Source: Fibrobacter sp.
Lineage (GTDB): Bacteria; Fibrobacterota; Fibrobacteria; Fibrobacterales; Fibrobacteraceae
Assembly (NCBI GenBank): GCA_017959225.1
Contig: JAGDBD010000002.1
Span: forward strand, 1 to 45,063
Length of the DNA stretch: 45,063 bases
Direction: 5' to 3'
Shown: piece after piece, positions 24,336 to 32,346 of the stretch
Position numbering within the stretch: position 1 is the first letter of the stretch
Layout: the number at the start of each line of letters is the position of its first letter
The notes under the pieces: model-generated
Seen by the model: the letters and a program-made list of their open reading frames with translations, nothing else
What the model was told of the DNA's origin: nothing
Database searches by the model: none
Position numbers and translations under genes: made by a program

Positions 24336-25517
24336 TTAAAACGCTTTATAAATTCCGACTAGGGCAATAATTTTTCCAATGATCGCCGGAAAGCCGGGAA
24401 GTAAAAAGCAGAGGATCACGCGGGTCACGCGGTTGCGCCACCAACGAGAAACTTTCCAAATATCTTCGGACACGGTTTCGAATTCCGAAACCCGGGGCGG
24501 ACGCATGTACACCTGCACAAGCGCCACAAAAAATCCCACACCGATTAGCGGAGTAAGGCCCGTAAAAGGCGCCATCACAAGCGCCGTGACAATCGCTAGC
24601 GGATGCGCCCCGGCAATAATTGCACCAAGCATTGCACCGCCGCCTGTGTACAAGAACCAGTTGAGCGTTAGTTCTCCCGCTTTTTCAATTCCCGACTGGA
24701 ATCCCACAAATACAATCGAAAGGATAATCGCAGCCGTTATGGCCCAACCCAAAATTTTGAACAGCGCAGAAGAAGGCTTGATTTCGCACAGGGATTCTTC
24801 GGAAGGAAGTTCGCGGTCCTCTTCGATAATCTGGCGGATTCCAGCCACATGGCCCGCTCCGACCACAGCGAGAACACGTTTCCCTGGAGCGTTGCGGATA
24901 CGGCTCGCCAGGTACTGGTCCCGTTCATCGATCAAAACGGTCTTCACTTCGGGGAACGTCTTTCCAAAATCCTGCATCATCGTAGAAAGGGAATCCTGCG
25001 ACTTGATTTTGCGGAGCTCTTCTTCGCTGACTTCCGTCTTGTCGAAAAGGCTTGCAAAAAGCGAAGCGATCAGTGAAAATTTTCTGTACCACGGAGTAGA
25101 GCTCCACGTACGGCGAAGCGTCACCTTAATATCGCGGTCCGCAAGAACCGTGGGAACATTTACTTCCCGGGCTTTTAACACTGCGCCGTAAAGTTCTGCA
25201 CCCGGACGAACACCCGTCTGCATGCCCATTCTTTTTTGGTACGATCCCAGCACAAGGTTTGCAATCAACGTTCCGAGCTGGTGTTCGCGGATAATCTTTC
25301 GCAAATCGGTCTTTTTCCAGCGATCCGGGTCTTCCAAAGACTTGAGACGGCCCTCGTCGAGTTCCACGCAAACAGTATCCGGATGTTCTTCTTCGATGGC
25401 TTTCGCCACCAGTTCCTTGGATTCCTTTGAAATATGCGCAGTGCCGATCAGGATAAATTCCTTGCCATCTGCACGCGAAATTCGGTAAATATCTGTATTT
25501 TCGTTGAATTCGCTCAT
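24336..25517 (-). CDS. TraB/PrgY-family membrane protein
   Basis: 393 aa. The TraB domain occupies about 10-230, with ILIGTAHISKES (GTAH at 25-28), VCVELDEGRL, and the late VVGAGHVAGIRQI, all hallmarks of the family. The C-terminal ~150 residues hold three to four membrane segments (ITAAIILSIVFVGF, GAMLGAIIAGAHPLAIVTALVMAPF, VILCFLLPGFPAIIGKIIALVG). Relatives include PrgY, which limits pheromone activity; the general biochemical role is unknown and a metalloprotease-like fold has been suggested for the family. No Shine-Dalgarno is seen; TATCAT lies 7 nt before the ATG. Confidence 0.85.
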   Translation of the reverse strand: MSEFNENTDIYRISRADGKEFILIGTAHISKESKELVAKAIEEEHPDTVCVELDEGRLKSLEDPDRWKKTDLRKIIREHQLGTLIANLVLGSYQKRMGMQTGVRPGAELYGAVLKAREVNVPTVLADRDIKVTLRRTWSSTPWYRKFSLIASLFASLFDKTEVSEEELRKIKSQDSLSTMMQDFGKTFPEVKTVLIDERDQYLASRIRNAPGKRVLAVVGAGHVAGIRQIIEEDRELPSEESLCEIKPSSALFKILGWAITAAIILSIVFVGFQSGIEKAGELTLNWFLYTGGGAMLGAIIAGAHPLAIVTALVMAPFTGLTPLIGVGFFVALVQVYMRPPRVSEFETVSEDIWKVSRWWRNRVTRVILCFLLPGFPAIIGKIIALVGIYKAF

Positions 25518-25633
25518 ATTCGCAATGATAGAAATTCCTATGCAAGGAATCTGTAACTTTTACAAAAACGGGTCTAACTGTTTCGCAATTTGTTTATATT
25601 TTTTACCCGAATTGTTATCTCGGAGGATTTGAG

Positions 25634-26356
25634 ATGAAAAAGATGGCTTTGGGTTTGATTTTTGCATGTCTCGTCGGATGCGCAAGCGTCCAGTCGGACG
25701 ATCCGACAGCAATCAACGACGCTCTTGTCGGCTTCACCGTCAATTCTCAGGCGGAACGTTGGCCGGAAGCTTTGAAGTTCGTGACAGCGAACGAAGCGGA
25801 CGAGATTACAGACGAATACGGTCTCATGAAAGAAGAATACCGGGTTGCCGCAAGCCGTCTCCGCATTTCCGCTTTGAAGCGTATGCCGTGGAAAGTAGAT
25901 GGCAAAGGCCGTTTGATCGGTATCAAGGACGTTCTTGACGACTTCAACAAGAAGTACATCGTTTCCGAAGACGAAAAGAAAGTCGGCACGAACCTGGAAC
26001 AGATGCGACAGGAACGCATTAAACGCACCTTGGAACGCGGTCAGCGCATTATGGCCGGCGAAGAAGAGGAAGCGAACAAGGAACCGGAAGTCGAAGTGTT
26101 TACGAACAAGTTGACGGAAGAAGAAAAGCGCAAGTACGGCAGCACGGGTGAACTCCGCCGTCCGGAAGGCGAAATCGAAACCACCGCCACTTACAAGAGC
26201 GAATCTTCCGAGTCCCCGTCGGACGACTCCTACTCTTCCGAAAGCAGCTACAGCTCGGACGATCAGCCGTCCCAGGTCTTTGAACCGGAAAATTCGAACA
26301 CGGAAGAAGACGGGTACTACGGACCGGACGAAAGCGGTGCCACTTCCGACTTTTAA
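25634..26356 (+). CDS. Hypothetical lipoprotein, acidic serine-rich tail
   Basis: 240 aa. Lipobox LVGC with Cys16; GGAGG 7 nt before the ATG. Residues ~25-115 form a compact, probably helical domain (INDALVGFTVNSQAERWPEALKF ... RISALKRMPWKVDGKGRLIGIKDVLDDF). The rest is highly charged and ends in a Ser/Asp/Glu-rich tail (about 185-240), likely disordered. I do not recognise a named family. Divergent from the TraB gene and 40 nt upstream of cmk, separated from it by the palindrome at 26369-26394. Confidence 0.75.
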   Translation: MKKMALGLIFACLVGCASVQSDDPTAINDALVGFTVNSQAERWPEALKFVTANEADEITDEYGLMKEEYRVAASRLRISALKRMPWKVDGKGRLIGIKDVLDDFNKKYIVSEDEKKVGTNLEQMRQERIKRTLERGQRIMAGEEEEANKEPEVEVFTNKLTEEEKRKYGSTGELRRPEGEIETTATYKSESSESPSDDSYSSESSYSSDDQPSQVFEPENSNTEEDGYYGPDESGATSDF

Positions 26357-26359
26357 TGC

Positions 26360-26394
26360 TTGAATCCTTTTGTCAAATAGCTATATTTGACAAA
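26360..26394 (+). promoter_or_regulatory. cmk-rpsA promoter with 26-bp palindrome
   Basis: -35 TTGAAT (26360-26365), 16-bp spacer, -10 TATATT (26382-26387). Overlapping it is a perfect inverted repeat, TTTGTCAAATA (26369-26379), spacer GCTA, TATTTGACAAA (26384-26394). The predicted start lies about 3 nt from the TTG start codon. The dyad covers the -10 and is an operator candidate. Confidence 0.5.
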
Positions 26395-26396
26395 TC

Positions 26397-27065
26397 TTGA
26401 ATACGAAAAAGCATATTATTATCGCCATCGACGGTCCGAGCGGAACTGGCAAAAGCACAACTGCAAAGATCGTCGCCAAAGACCTCGGTCTCACCTATCT
26501 CGATACTGGGGCCATGTACCGCGCCATTACGTTCGCGGCTCTCGAAAAAAATATCGCACCCACCGACAAGGCGGGCATCGACCAGCTTCTCCAGTCCACC
26601 ACGATCCGTTTCGACGACAACAACCAGATCGTCATCAACGGTGTGAACCGCGAAAAGGAAATTCGCGGTAAACAGGTCTCGGAAGCGGTGAGCCCGTACA
26701 GTGCGATCCCCGAGGTCAGGTCCGTCCTCACCAAGTGGCAGCGCGAAATCGCAAGCGAACGCAGCTGCATTCTCGACGGACGTGATATCGGCACAGTCGT
26801 ATTCCCCAACGCAGATTTTAAGTTCTTCCTCGTAACGGACCTGAAGGTTCGTGCCGAACGTCGCTACCAGGAATGCAAGGAAAAAGGCATTGCGATGACG
26901 CTCGAAGAAATCGAAAAGAACTTGGCAGAACGCGACCGGATCGATTCCAGCCGCGCCACCGCCCCGCTCAAAAAAGCGGACGACGCCATTGAAATTGACA
27001 CTACACAGCTCTCAATTGAACAACAGGTAAAGAAGATCGAAGACCGCGTAGGTGTAGTGGCGTAG
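26397..27065 (+). CDS. cmk: Cytidylate kinase
   Basis: 222 aa, normal length. P-loop GPSGTGKST (13-21), then the family segment YLDTGAMYRAITFAAL, SVLTKWQREIA, the CMP-binding LDGRDIGTVVFPNADFKFFL and the ERDRIDSSRATAPL lid. It phosphorylates CMP and dCMP. The only start codon that keeps the P-loop strand is TTG at 26397; no Shine-Dalgarno is present, and the promoter lies directly in front, so the mRNA has almost no leader. Followed by rpsA after 32 nt, a conserved cmk-rpsA pair. Confidence 0.94.
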   Translation: MNTKKHIIIAIDGPSGTGKSTTAKIVAKDLGLTYLDTGAMYRAITFAALEKNIAPTDKAGIDQLLQSTTIRFDDNNQIVINGVNREKEIRGKQVSEAVSPYSAIPEVRSVLTKWQREIASERSCILDGRDIGTVVFPNADFKFFLVTDLKVRAERRYQECKEKGIAMTLEEIEKNLAERDRIDSSRATAPLKKADDAIEIDTTQLSIEQQVKKIEDRVGVVA

Positions 27066-27097
27066 CCTCGGTCTCTTTTCCACAACCCCATTACTAT

Positions 27098-28852
27098 ATG
27101 TCTACAAAACTCAAATTCGGTACAGACGCAGACCTCCAGGAAATCCTCGAAGCTGAAAAGGAACTCGGTTCCATCGGCACGAACGAAGCCGCAGAAGCTT
27201 ATGCTGGCATGGAAGGCCTCGAAGCGGGCAAGGTTGTCACCGGCAAGATCAGCCAGGTGAACGATCAGGAAGTGCTCGTTGACGTGAACTTCAAGTCCGA
27301 AGGTGTTATCTCTCGCAACGAATTCAAGGAAGGCGAAGTTCCTGAAGTCGGTTCCGAAATCGAAGTTTTCATCGAAAAGCTCGAAGACGACGACGGTCGT
27401 CTCGTTCTCTCCAAGCAGAAGGCTGACTTCGTGCGCGTTTGGGAACGTATTCACCAGGCTTTCGAAAACAACGAAATTGTTCGTGGTACGCTCACGAAGC
27501 GCATCAAGGGCGGCGTGGTTGTCGACCTCTTCGGTATCGACGCCTTCCTCCCGGGCTCCCAGATCGACCTCCGTCAGATCCCGGACATCAACGCCCTCAT
27601 CGGTCAGGATTTCGACCTCAAGGTTATCAAGGTCAACAAGGCTCGCAGAAACATCGTCGTTTCTCGCCGCGTCGTTCTCGAAGAACAGCGCAACAGCCAG
27701 CGCGACAAGGTCCTCGACACTCTCGACAAGGGTCAGGTCCGCAAGGGTATCGTCAAGAACATCACCGACTTCGGTGCATTCATTGACCTCGGCGGCGTAG
27801 ACGGCCTCCTCCACATCACCGATATGAGCTACAAGCGTATCAGCCATCCGTCTGAAATCGTCAAGCTCGGTGACGAAGTTGAAGTCATGGTTCTCGACTT
27901 CAACGACAAGAAGGAACGCATCTCTCTCGGCATGAAGCAGCTCAAGCCGCATCCGTGGAAGGATGTTGCAGCTCGCTATCCGGAAGGCATGGTCGTGAAG
28001 GGTAAGGTTGTTTCCATCACCGATTACGGCGCATTCGTCGAACTCGAAGATGGTATCGAAGGCCTCATCCACGTTTCCGAAATGTCCTGGACTCAGCACG
28101 TGAAGCACCCGTCCAAGATTCTCGCCGTTGGCCAGGAAGTGGAAGCTGTCGTGCTCAAGGTCGAAGAAGAACAGGAACGTATCTCTCTCGGCTTGAAGCA
28201 GCTCGAAGAAGATCCGTGGGAACATATCGATGACGAACTTCCTCCGGGCGCACGCGTCGTGGGTGAAATCCGCAACCTCGCTTCCTTCGGCGCATTCGTC
28301 GAAATCAAGGACGGCGTTGACGGTCTTATCCACGTTTCCGACATGTCCTGGACGAAGAAGATCAATCACCCGTCTGAAATGGTCAAGAAGGGTGACAAGG
28401 TCGAATGCGTCGTTCTCGCTGTCGATAAGGAAAAGCGTCGCATTTCCCTCTCCATGAAGCACCTCTCCGAAGACCCGTGGGATTCCGTTGAAACGGCTTT
28501 CCCGGTTGACTCCGAAGTGAAGGGCAAGATCGTTCGTCTCCTCGACCGCGGCGTCGTGGTGGAACTCCCGAACGGTCTCGAAGGCTTCATCCCGGTCTCC
28601 AAGCTCACTGCTGAATACATCAAGGTTCCGGCAGACGCTTTCAAGGTCGGCGACGAAGTTCCGGCTGCTGTGACGGAAATCGATCAGAACAACCGCAAGA
28701 TTTACCTCTCTGTGGTGGACTACTTCACGAACCGCGAATCCGCTGAGCTCAAGGCTTGGATGGATTCCCACAAGCCGGGCGAAAACGGCACCACCATCGG
28801 TGAATCCGTTGCTCCGGCCAAGAAGGCCAAGAAGTCTGAAGAAGAAGCCTAA
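27098..28852 (+). CDS. rpsA: 30S ribosomal protein S1
   Basis: 584 aa with six S1 (OB-fold) repeats: about 48-115 (VVTGKISQVNDQEVLVDV), 135-200 (VRGTLTKRIKGGVVVDLFG), 218-287 (VRKGIVKNITDFGAFIDLGG), 303-372 (VVKGKVVSITDYGAFVEL), 390-457 (VVGEIRNLASFGAFVEI) and 476-545 (EVKGKIVRLLDRGVVVEL). The last four carry the GLLHITDMS/GLIHVSEMSW signature. S1 binds mRNA and allows translation of transcripts with weak or no Shine-Dalgarno, which fits the several such genes here. It has an acidic N-terminal extension and a Lys-rich tail. Codon use is strongly biased, as expected for a highly expressed gene. Confidence 0.97.
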   Translation: MSTKLKFGTDADLQEILEAEKELGSIGTNEAAEAYAGMEGLEAGKVVTGKISQVNDQEVLVDVNFKSEGVISRNEFKEGEVPEVGSEIEVFIEKLEDDDGRLVLSKQKADFVRVWERIHQAFENNEIVRGTLTKRIKGGVVVDLFGIDAFLPGSQIDLRQIPDINALIGQDFDLKVIKVNKARRNIVVSRRVVLEEQRNSQRDKVLDTLDKGQVRKGIVKNITDFGAFIDLGGVDGLLHITDMSYKRISHPSEIVKLGDEVEVMVLDFNDKKERISLGMKQLKPHPWKDVAARYPEGMVVKGKVVSITDYGAFVELEDGIEGLIHVSEMSWTQHVKHPSKILAVGQEVEAVVLKVEEEQERISLGLKQLEEDPWEHIDDELPPGARVVGEIRNLASFGAFVEIKDGVDGLIHVSDMSWTKKINHPSEMVKKGDKVECVVLAVDKEKRRISLSMKHLSEDPWDSVETAFPVDSEVKGKIVRLLDRGVVVELPNGLEGFIPVSKLTAEYIKVPADAFKVGDEVPAAVTEIDQNNRKIYLSVVDYFTNRESAELKAWMDSHKPGENGTTIGESVAPAKKAKKSEEEA

Positions 28853-28875
28853 TCTCTAGCTTCCCATTCTGATTT

Positions 28876-28910
28876 GAAAAATCCCGAGTCTTTAAGACCC
28901 GGGATTTTTT
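28876..28910. terminator. Terminator after rpsA, probably bidirectional
   Basis: AAAAATCCCG and CGGGATTTTTT form the main stem around an inner GTCT/AGAC helix, with T runs on both outer sides. It can end rpsA on plus and the outer-membrane protein gene (stop at 28936) on minus. Confidence 0.92.
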
Positions 28911-28935
28911 GTTTGATTTTGTATTTGAAAAAATT

Positions 28936-29655
28936 TTATCCGCGTGTGAGACGGAACATCAGACGGAACAGATGACGATTCGGATCCGTGTCAAAGTCCG
29001 CTTCTATGGACGAAAAATACGTATAAGAAAATTCTACGCCTAAAGACCAGGTTTCGCTTACCCACCAATCCATTCCCACATTAAAGCGGCTCGCAAGATA
29101 GGCGCCCTCGCCCGTTTCCTTATCCCAACCATATGCGTCCACGGCTATGAAATTGACAGAGGTCGATTCCCCGATATGAAAGCCCCGCATAACCGAGTTC
29201 GGATTCAAAAACGGGTAGACTTCAAAACCAAGCCCGCCTCCGCCGGAAATCATGTATGAATTTTCCGTCTCGGCAGTCTTCGAATTTTCGTATGCAGCCC
29301 CGTCGCTATATTCTTCAAAGGAAGCTTCCAAATTTCCCGTGTCGAACATGAAATCGAAAGTCGTGTAAATCGCAAGAAAATTTCCAATGGATTTTCCTAT
29401 GCGAAAATCCATCGCAGGAAAAACAAATGCATCGTAAGAGATTTCTTGCTCTCGCGTCGTGTTCACATAAGCGCCTTCGCTATAGCCGTCATTCCACACA
29501 TACCGAAAATCTGCGGATGACGTCTTTGCAGAGAAAGAATGGTAAGCAGGGCCAACGCCTGCGCTAAAATAAAAGCCCCGATGTTCCTGCGGACCGCGGG
29601 CCAGCACAAAAGAGGACAAAAGCGCCACACAAAAGCCAATTCGAAAAACTTTCAT
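28936..29655 (-). CDS. Outer-membrane beta-barrel-like protein, paralogue 1
   Basis: 239 aa. Signal peptide (1-19, VLARG cleavage region), then alternating strand pattern rich in aromatic and glycine residues (GFYFSAGVGPAYHSFSA, FLAIYTTFDFMFDTGN, WSLGVEFSYTYFSSIE) ending MFRLTRG. It is clearly related to the gene directly upstream: shared EHRGFY, the PFxNPNSVMRGFxIGES / PFRDTSSVLNGFFLGGS block, the DWWVxExxSLG stretch and the FRLTRG end. Small barrel or lipocalin-like outer-membrane role is inferred from this pattern. It follows the paralogue by 1 nt. Confidence 0.7.
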   Translation of the reverse strand: MKVFRIGFCVALLSSFVLARGPQEHRGFYFSAGVGPAYHSFSAKTSSADFRYVWNDGYSEGAYVNTTREQEISYDAFVFPAMDFRIGKSIGNFLAIYTTFDFMFDTGNLEASFEEYSDGAAYENSKTAETENSYMISGGGGLGFEVYPFLNPNSVMRGFHIGESTSVNFIAVDAYGWDKETGEGAYLASRFNVGMDWWVSETWSLGVEFSYTYFSSIEADFDTDPNRHLFRLMFRLTRG

Positions 29656-29656
29656 C

Positions 29657-30493
29657 TTAGCCTCGCGTTAAACGGAACAGAATGTGAAAGCCGTTGATTC
29701 CGTTGTCATCACCCGTCACATTCAGCTTTGGCGAAGCATGAAAATATGCGGCACTGAGCCCAATGGATAGATGGTCATTTACCCACCAGTCTTTACCGAT
29801 TTCTACCGTAAAGCCCCAGTCCAAGTTGGCTTCCCCGGCAATCTCTTCAAGATCAGCCCCGTATACAACCTCTGCACCATAACCGATAGACCCTCCCAAG
29901 AAGAAGCCGTTCAGCACAGAGCTCGTATCGCGGAACGGGTATATCGACATGCCAAAGCCCACATAAGAACGGGCCATGATAGAATTGTCATCGGAGCCCT
30001 TGTCAACATCACAATCTCCATAGGAATCACAGTACAAAGAAACATCATCGGCATCACCCATGTAAAACGCAAAATTAAACTCCGTATAAAAGGCGAGCAA
30101 ATTTGCAACAGCTACACCAAAACGGAAATCCATGAGCGGAAATGTATAACCTTGAAAGCTCGCTTCTTCATAATCTTTGTCGTCTTCATTTTCCACATGG
30201 AAATTCGCATAAGAAAAGCCCATGCTGAAATTGCTGTAAAAGCCACGATGTTCTTTGGGATGCGCAATCCGAACTTTTTCCACCTTCGGAGCGGACGCTT
30301 TCACCGTTGAAACTTCTACCGTTGAGACTTCCGGTGCAGAAGATTCTACGGCAGGAGCTTCTTCCGAAGAAGATTCTTGAGGATCCAAAGTAGTTTCTTG
30401 TGGGACGGCAAATGTCGGGGCTTTTTCCCATTCCGAAGCTCCAGCAAATGCGAGTGCAGAAAACAGACAAATCAGAGCGAATATTTTTTTCAT
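29657..30493 (-). CDS. Outer-membrane beta-barrel-like protein, paralogue 2
   Basis: 278 aa. Signal peptide (1-~18, LAFAGA), then a Ser/Val/Glu-rich low-complexity spacer (about 30-75, with repeated EVSTVEVSTVKASAPK-like units) before the barrel-like domain that starts HPKEHRGFYSNFSMGFSY and ends FHILFRLTRG. The spacer is absent from the downstream paralogue. ATG at 30493 is chosen over the TTG at 30499 because it starts the signal peptide MKKIFALICLFSAL. The two genes form a tandem pair from duplication, now strongly diverged. Confidence 0.7.
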   Translation of the reverse strand: MKKIFALICLFSALAFAGASEWEKAPTFAVPQETTLDPQESSSEEAPAVESSAPEVSTVEVSTVKASAPKVEKVRIAHPKEHRGFYSNFSMGFSYANFHVENEDDKDYEEASFQGYTFPLMDFRFGVAVANLLAFYTEFNFAFYMGDADDVSLYCDSYGDCDVDKGSDDNSIMARSYVGFGMSIYPFRDTSSVLNGFFLGGSIGYGAEVVYGADLEEIAGEANLDWGFTVEIGKDWWVNDHLSIGLSAAYFHASPKLNVTGDDNGINGFHILFRLTRG

Positions 30494-30515
30494 ACCCAAA
30501 ACCTTTTTTCAAAAA

Positions 30516-30567
30516 CGGATTCTTTTTTGCAAAAGATAAAAAAATCGGATTCTTCTTTTTGCAAAAA
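30516..30567. repeat. Two direct repeats with TTTTGCAAAA palindromes
   Basis: CGGATTCTTTTTTGCAAAA (30516-30534) recurs as CGGATTCTTCTTTTTGCAAAA (30546-30566), starting 30 nt apart. The embedded palindrome TTTTGCAAAA occurs at 30525-30534 and 30557-30566, 32 nt apart, about three helical turns. They lie 23 nt upstream of the barrel-protein ATG, where the promoter should be. Confidence 0.5.
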
Positions 30568-30571
30568 ACAG

Positions 30572-30600
30572 AAAAACCTTCACGGGTTTCCCCGCGAAGG
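30572..30600 (-). terminator. Terminator after the ABC transporter pair
   Basis: Minus strand CCTTCGCGGG, loop GAAA, CCCGTGAAGG (10-bp stem with one G-U pair), followed by TTTTT (30576-30572). 21 nt past the ABC gene stop. Confidence 0.93.
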
Positions 30601-30621
30601 CACTATGACAAGATTCTTGTT

Positions 30622-32346
30622 TTACTTCGAAACTTCTTGCAAGGCGAGCATCTTGGTAATGAGTCCGCCCTTCGCCTTGAGATCTTTTGGCGAACCTTCT
30701 TCTATGACACAGCCCTTTTCAAGAACCACAACTTTATCCGCATTTGCAATGGTGCGCATGCGGTGCGCAACTATCAATACCGTTTTGTTCTGCACAAGTT
30801 CCGAAATGCTCTGTTGAATTTTAGATTCATTTTCTACGTCCAAACTCGCCGTAGCTTCATCCAACAAAACGATGGGAGCGTCTTTTAAAAGAGCACGGGC
30901 AATAGATATGCGTTGCCGTTCACCTCCAGAAAGTTTTTCCCCATTTTCACCGATGACCGTATCGTATCCTTGAGGGAGCCTATTCACAAATTCATCACAG
31001 TTGGCAAGCTTTGCCGCGCGCAAAATTTCGTCATCCGTTGCATTACGCTTACCGATTCGAATATTTTCTTTGATGGAAGTATTAAACAAAACAACATCTT
31101 GGAAAACAACCGAAAAGTATTTTAAGAGCGTTTCGGGATCGATCGTTGAAATATCTTCGCCGCCTAAAAGAACCTTTCCTTTGTTCACATCCCAAAAACG
31201 GGCCGCCAGTTTTACAGCAGTTGTTTTTCCGCTGCCGGAAGGCCCCACGAGAGCCGTGATTTCGCCTTGCTTTGCAATAAACGAAACATTTTTCAAAACC
31301 TGTTTTTCGGCATTGTAAAAGAAGTCCACATCTTTAAATTCAATGTCAAAATTTTTCGGATGGAATTCCGTTTTGCCCTGTTGAACTTCTAAAGCATCCA
31401 TTTCGCGAAAACGTTTAATGCGCACATCCACAAAAGCAAGTTCCACCAGATTGTTCAAAACAAGATATATCGGGCTAAAAATCGTGGAAGCGCAAACGAT
31501 ATACACAAGAAAATCAAACGTGCTCAGTTTTCCTTGAGAAAAAAAGTACGATCCGACAAGTAAAACAGAAGCAAGTCCGAGTTTTAAAACGATCTGCGCT
31601 CCGTTCAAAAAAACACCCGGTCCAACATCGCCTTTGAGCTGAGCCACTTCATAAGCTTTTGCATGTTCTACAAGCTCCTGCAAAAAAGCGTTTTCTTCAT
31701 TATAAGATTTGATTTCTTGGATATTTTCAAGGCCTTCCTGAATATCTTCGGCAACAATACGGCTCGCGTCATAGGTTTCACGGAAAGCTTTGTTTTGCTG
31801 TTTCTTTGTAAAGAAAATCACAAAGGCAGCGAAAGGAACCACCCAAAACATGGCAATCGTCATACACGGATTGTAAATAAACAATCCTACTCCGCACACC
31901 GCAAGCATGATGATTACAGCAAAAAGTTCCGGAACTGAATGGGAAAATATCATTTCAAGACTGCTCACATCCATCATGATCGTAGATGTTAAATCCGACA
32001 GATTCTTTTTTCCAAAGAAAGCGAGAGGTAGTTTACGCAATTTTTCTGCCAAAACGATACGCCGTCTTTTACTTTCTTTATAAACAGAATTATAAGTTGC
32101 GCCATAAGAAAGCAAATAAATTCCAAACATCAACACAAAAATCACCACAGCTATTGCGATATAAACCCAAAGGCCATGGGCATCCGCATGGGGATCTTTT
32201 TCCATATATTCTTTCAAAAAAAGGAATACGAAAGAAAGCGGAAGAATAAGCGAAATGTAATGCCAAGCTGTCCAAAAAACACCTTTAACAAAAGTACGAG
32301 CGCCCTCTTCCGAAAGAGCAAATCGTTTTTCAAAATACTTATACAT
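30622..32346 (-). CDS. ABC half-transporter, exporter fold (second of pair)
   Basis: 574 aa. Six-helix type-1 exporter membrane domain (about 20-310) fused to a nucleotide-binding domain with Walker A GPSGSGKTT, Q-loop FQDVVLF, signature LSGGERQRISIARAL, Walker B IVLLDEATAS and H-loop VAHRM. ATG at 32346 is preserved by GGAGG 5 nt upstream; the longer frame upstream belongs to the neighbour. It overlaps the preceding ABC gene by 8 nt, so the two form a heterodimer. Exporter-fold pairs next to TonB receptors include the siderophore importers YbtPQ and IrtAB; the neighbours favour that role over export, but direction cannot be read from sequence. Confidence 0.85.
   Translation of the reverse strand: MYKYFEKRFALSEEGARTFVKGVFWTAWHYISLILPLSFVFLFLKEYMEKDPHADAHGLWVYIAIAVVIFVLMFGIYLLSYGATYNSVYKESKRRRIVLAEKLRKLPLAFFGKKNLSDLTSTIMMDVSSLEMIFSHSVPELFAVIIMLAVCGVGLFIYNPCMTIAMFWVVPFAAFVIFFTKKQQNKAFRETYDASRIVAEDIQEGLENIQEIKSYNEENAFLQELVEHAKAYEVAQLKGDVGPGVFLNGAQIVLKLGLASVLLVGSYFFSQGKLSTFDFLVYIVCASTIFSPIYLVLNNLVELAFVDVRIKRFREMDALEVQQGKTEFHPKNFDIEFKDVDFFYNAEKQVLKNVSFIAKQGEITALVGPSGSGKTTAVKLAARFWDVNKGKVLLGGEDISTIDPETLLKYFSVVFQDVVLFNTSIKENIRIGKRNATDDEILRAAKLANCDEFVNRLPQGYDTVIGENGEKLSGGERQRISIARALLKDAPIVLLDEATASLDVENESKIQQSISELVQNKTVLIVAHRMRTIANADKVVVLEKGCVIEEGSPKDLKAKGGLITKMLALQEVSK

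Noticed and set aside
26369..26394. Palindrome as a terminator of the upstream lipoprotein gene
   Set aside because: The stem is AT-rich and no T run follows on either strand; overlap with the -10 makes an operator more likely.
26864..28771. 635-codon open frame antisense to cmk and rpsA
   Set aside because: It is the mirror of the biased codon use in rpsA; the translation shows repeated Val/Asp/Phe strings, mirrors the S1 repeats, and has no ribosome binding site.
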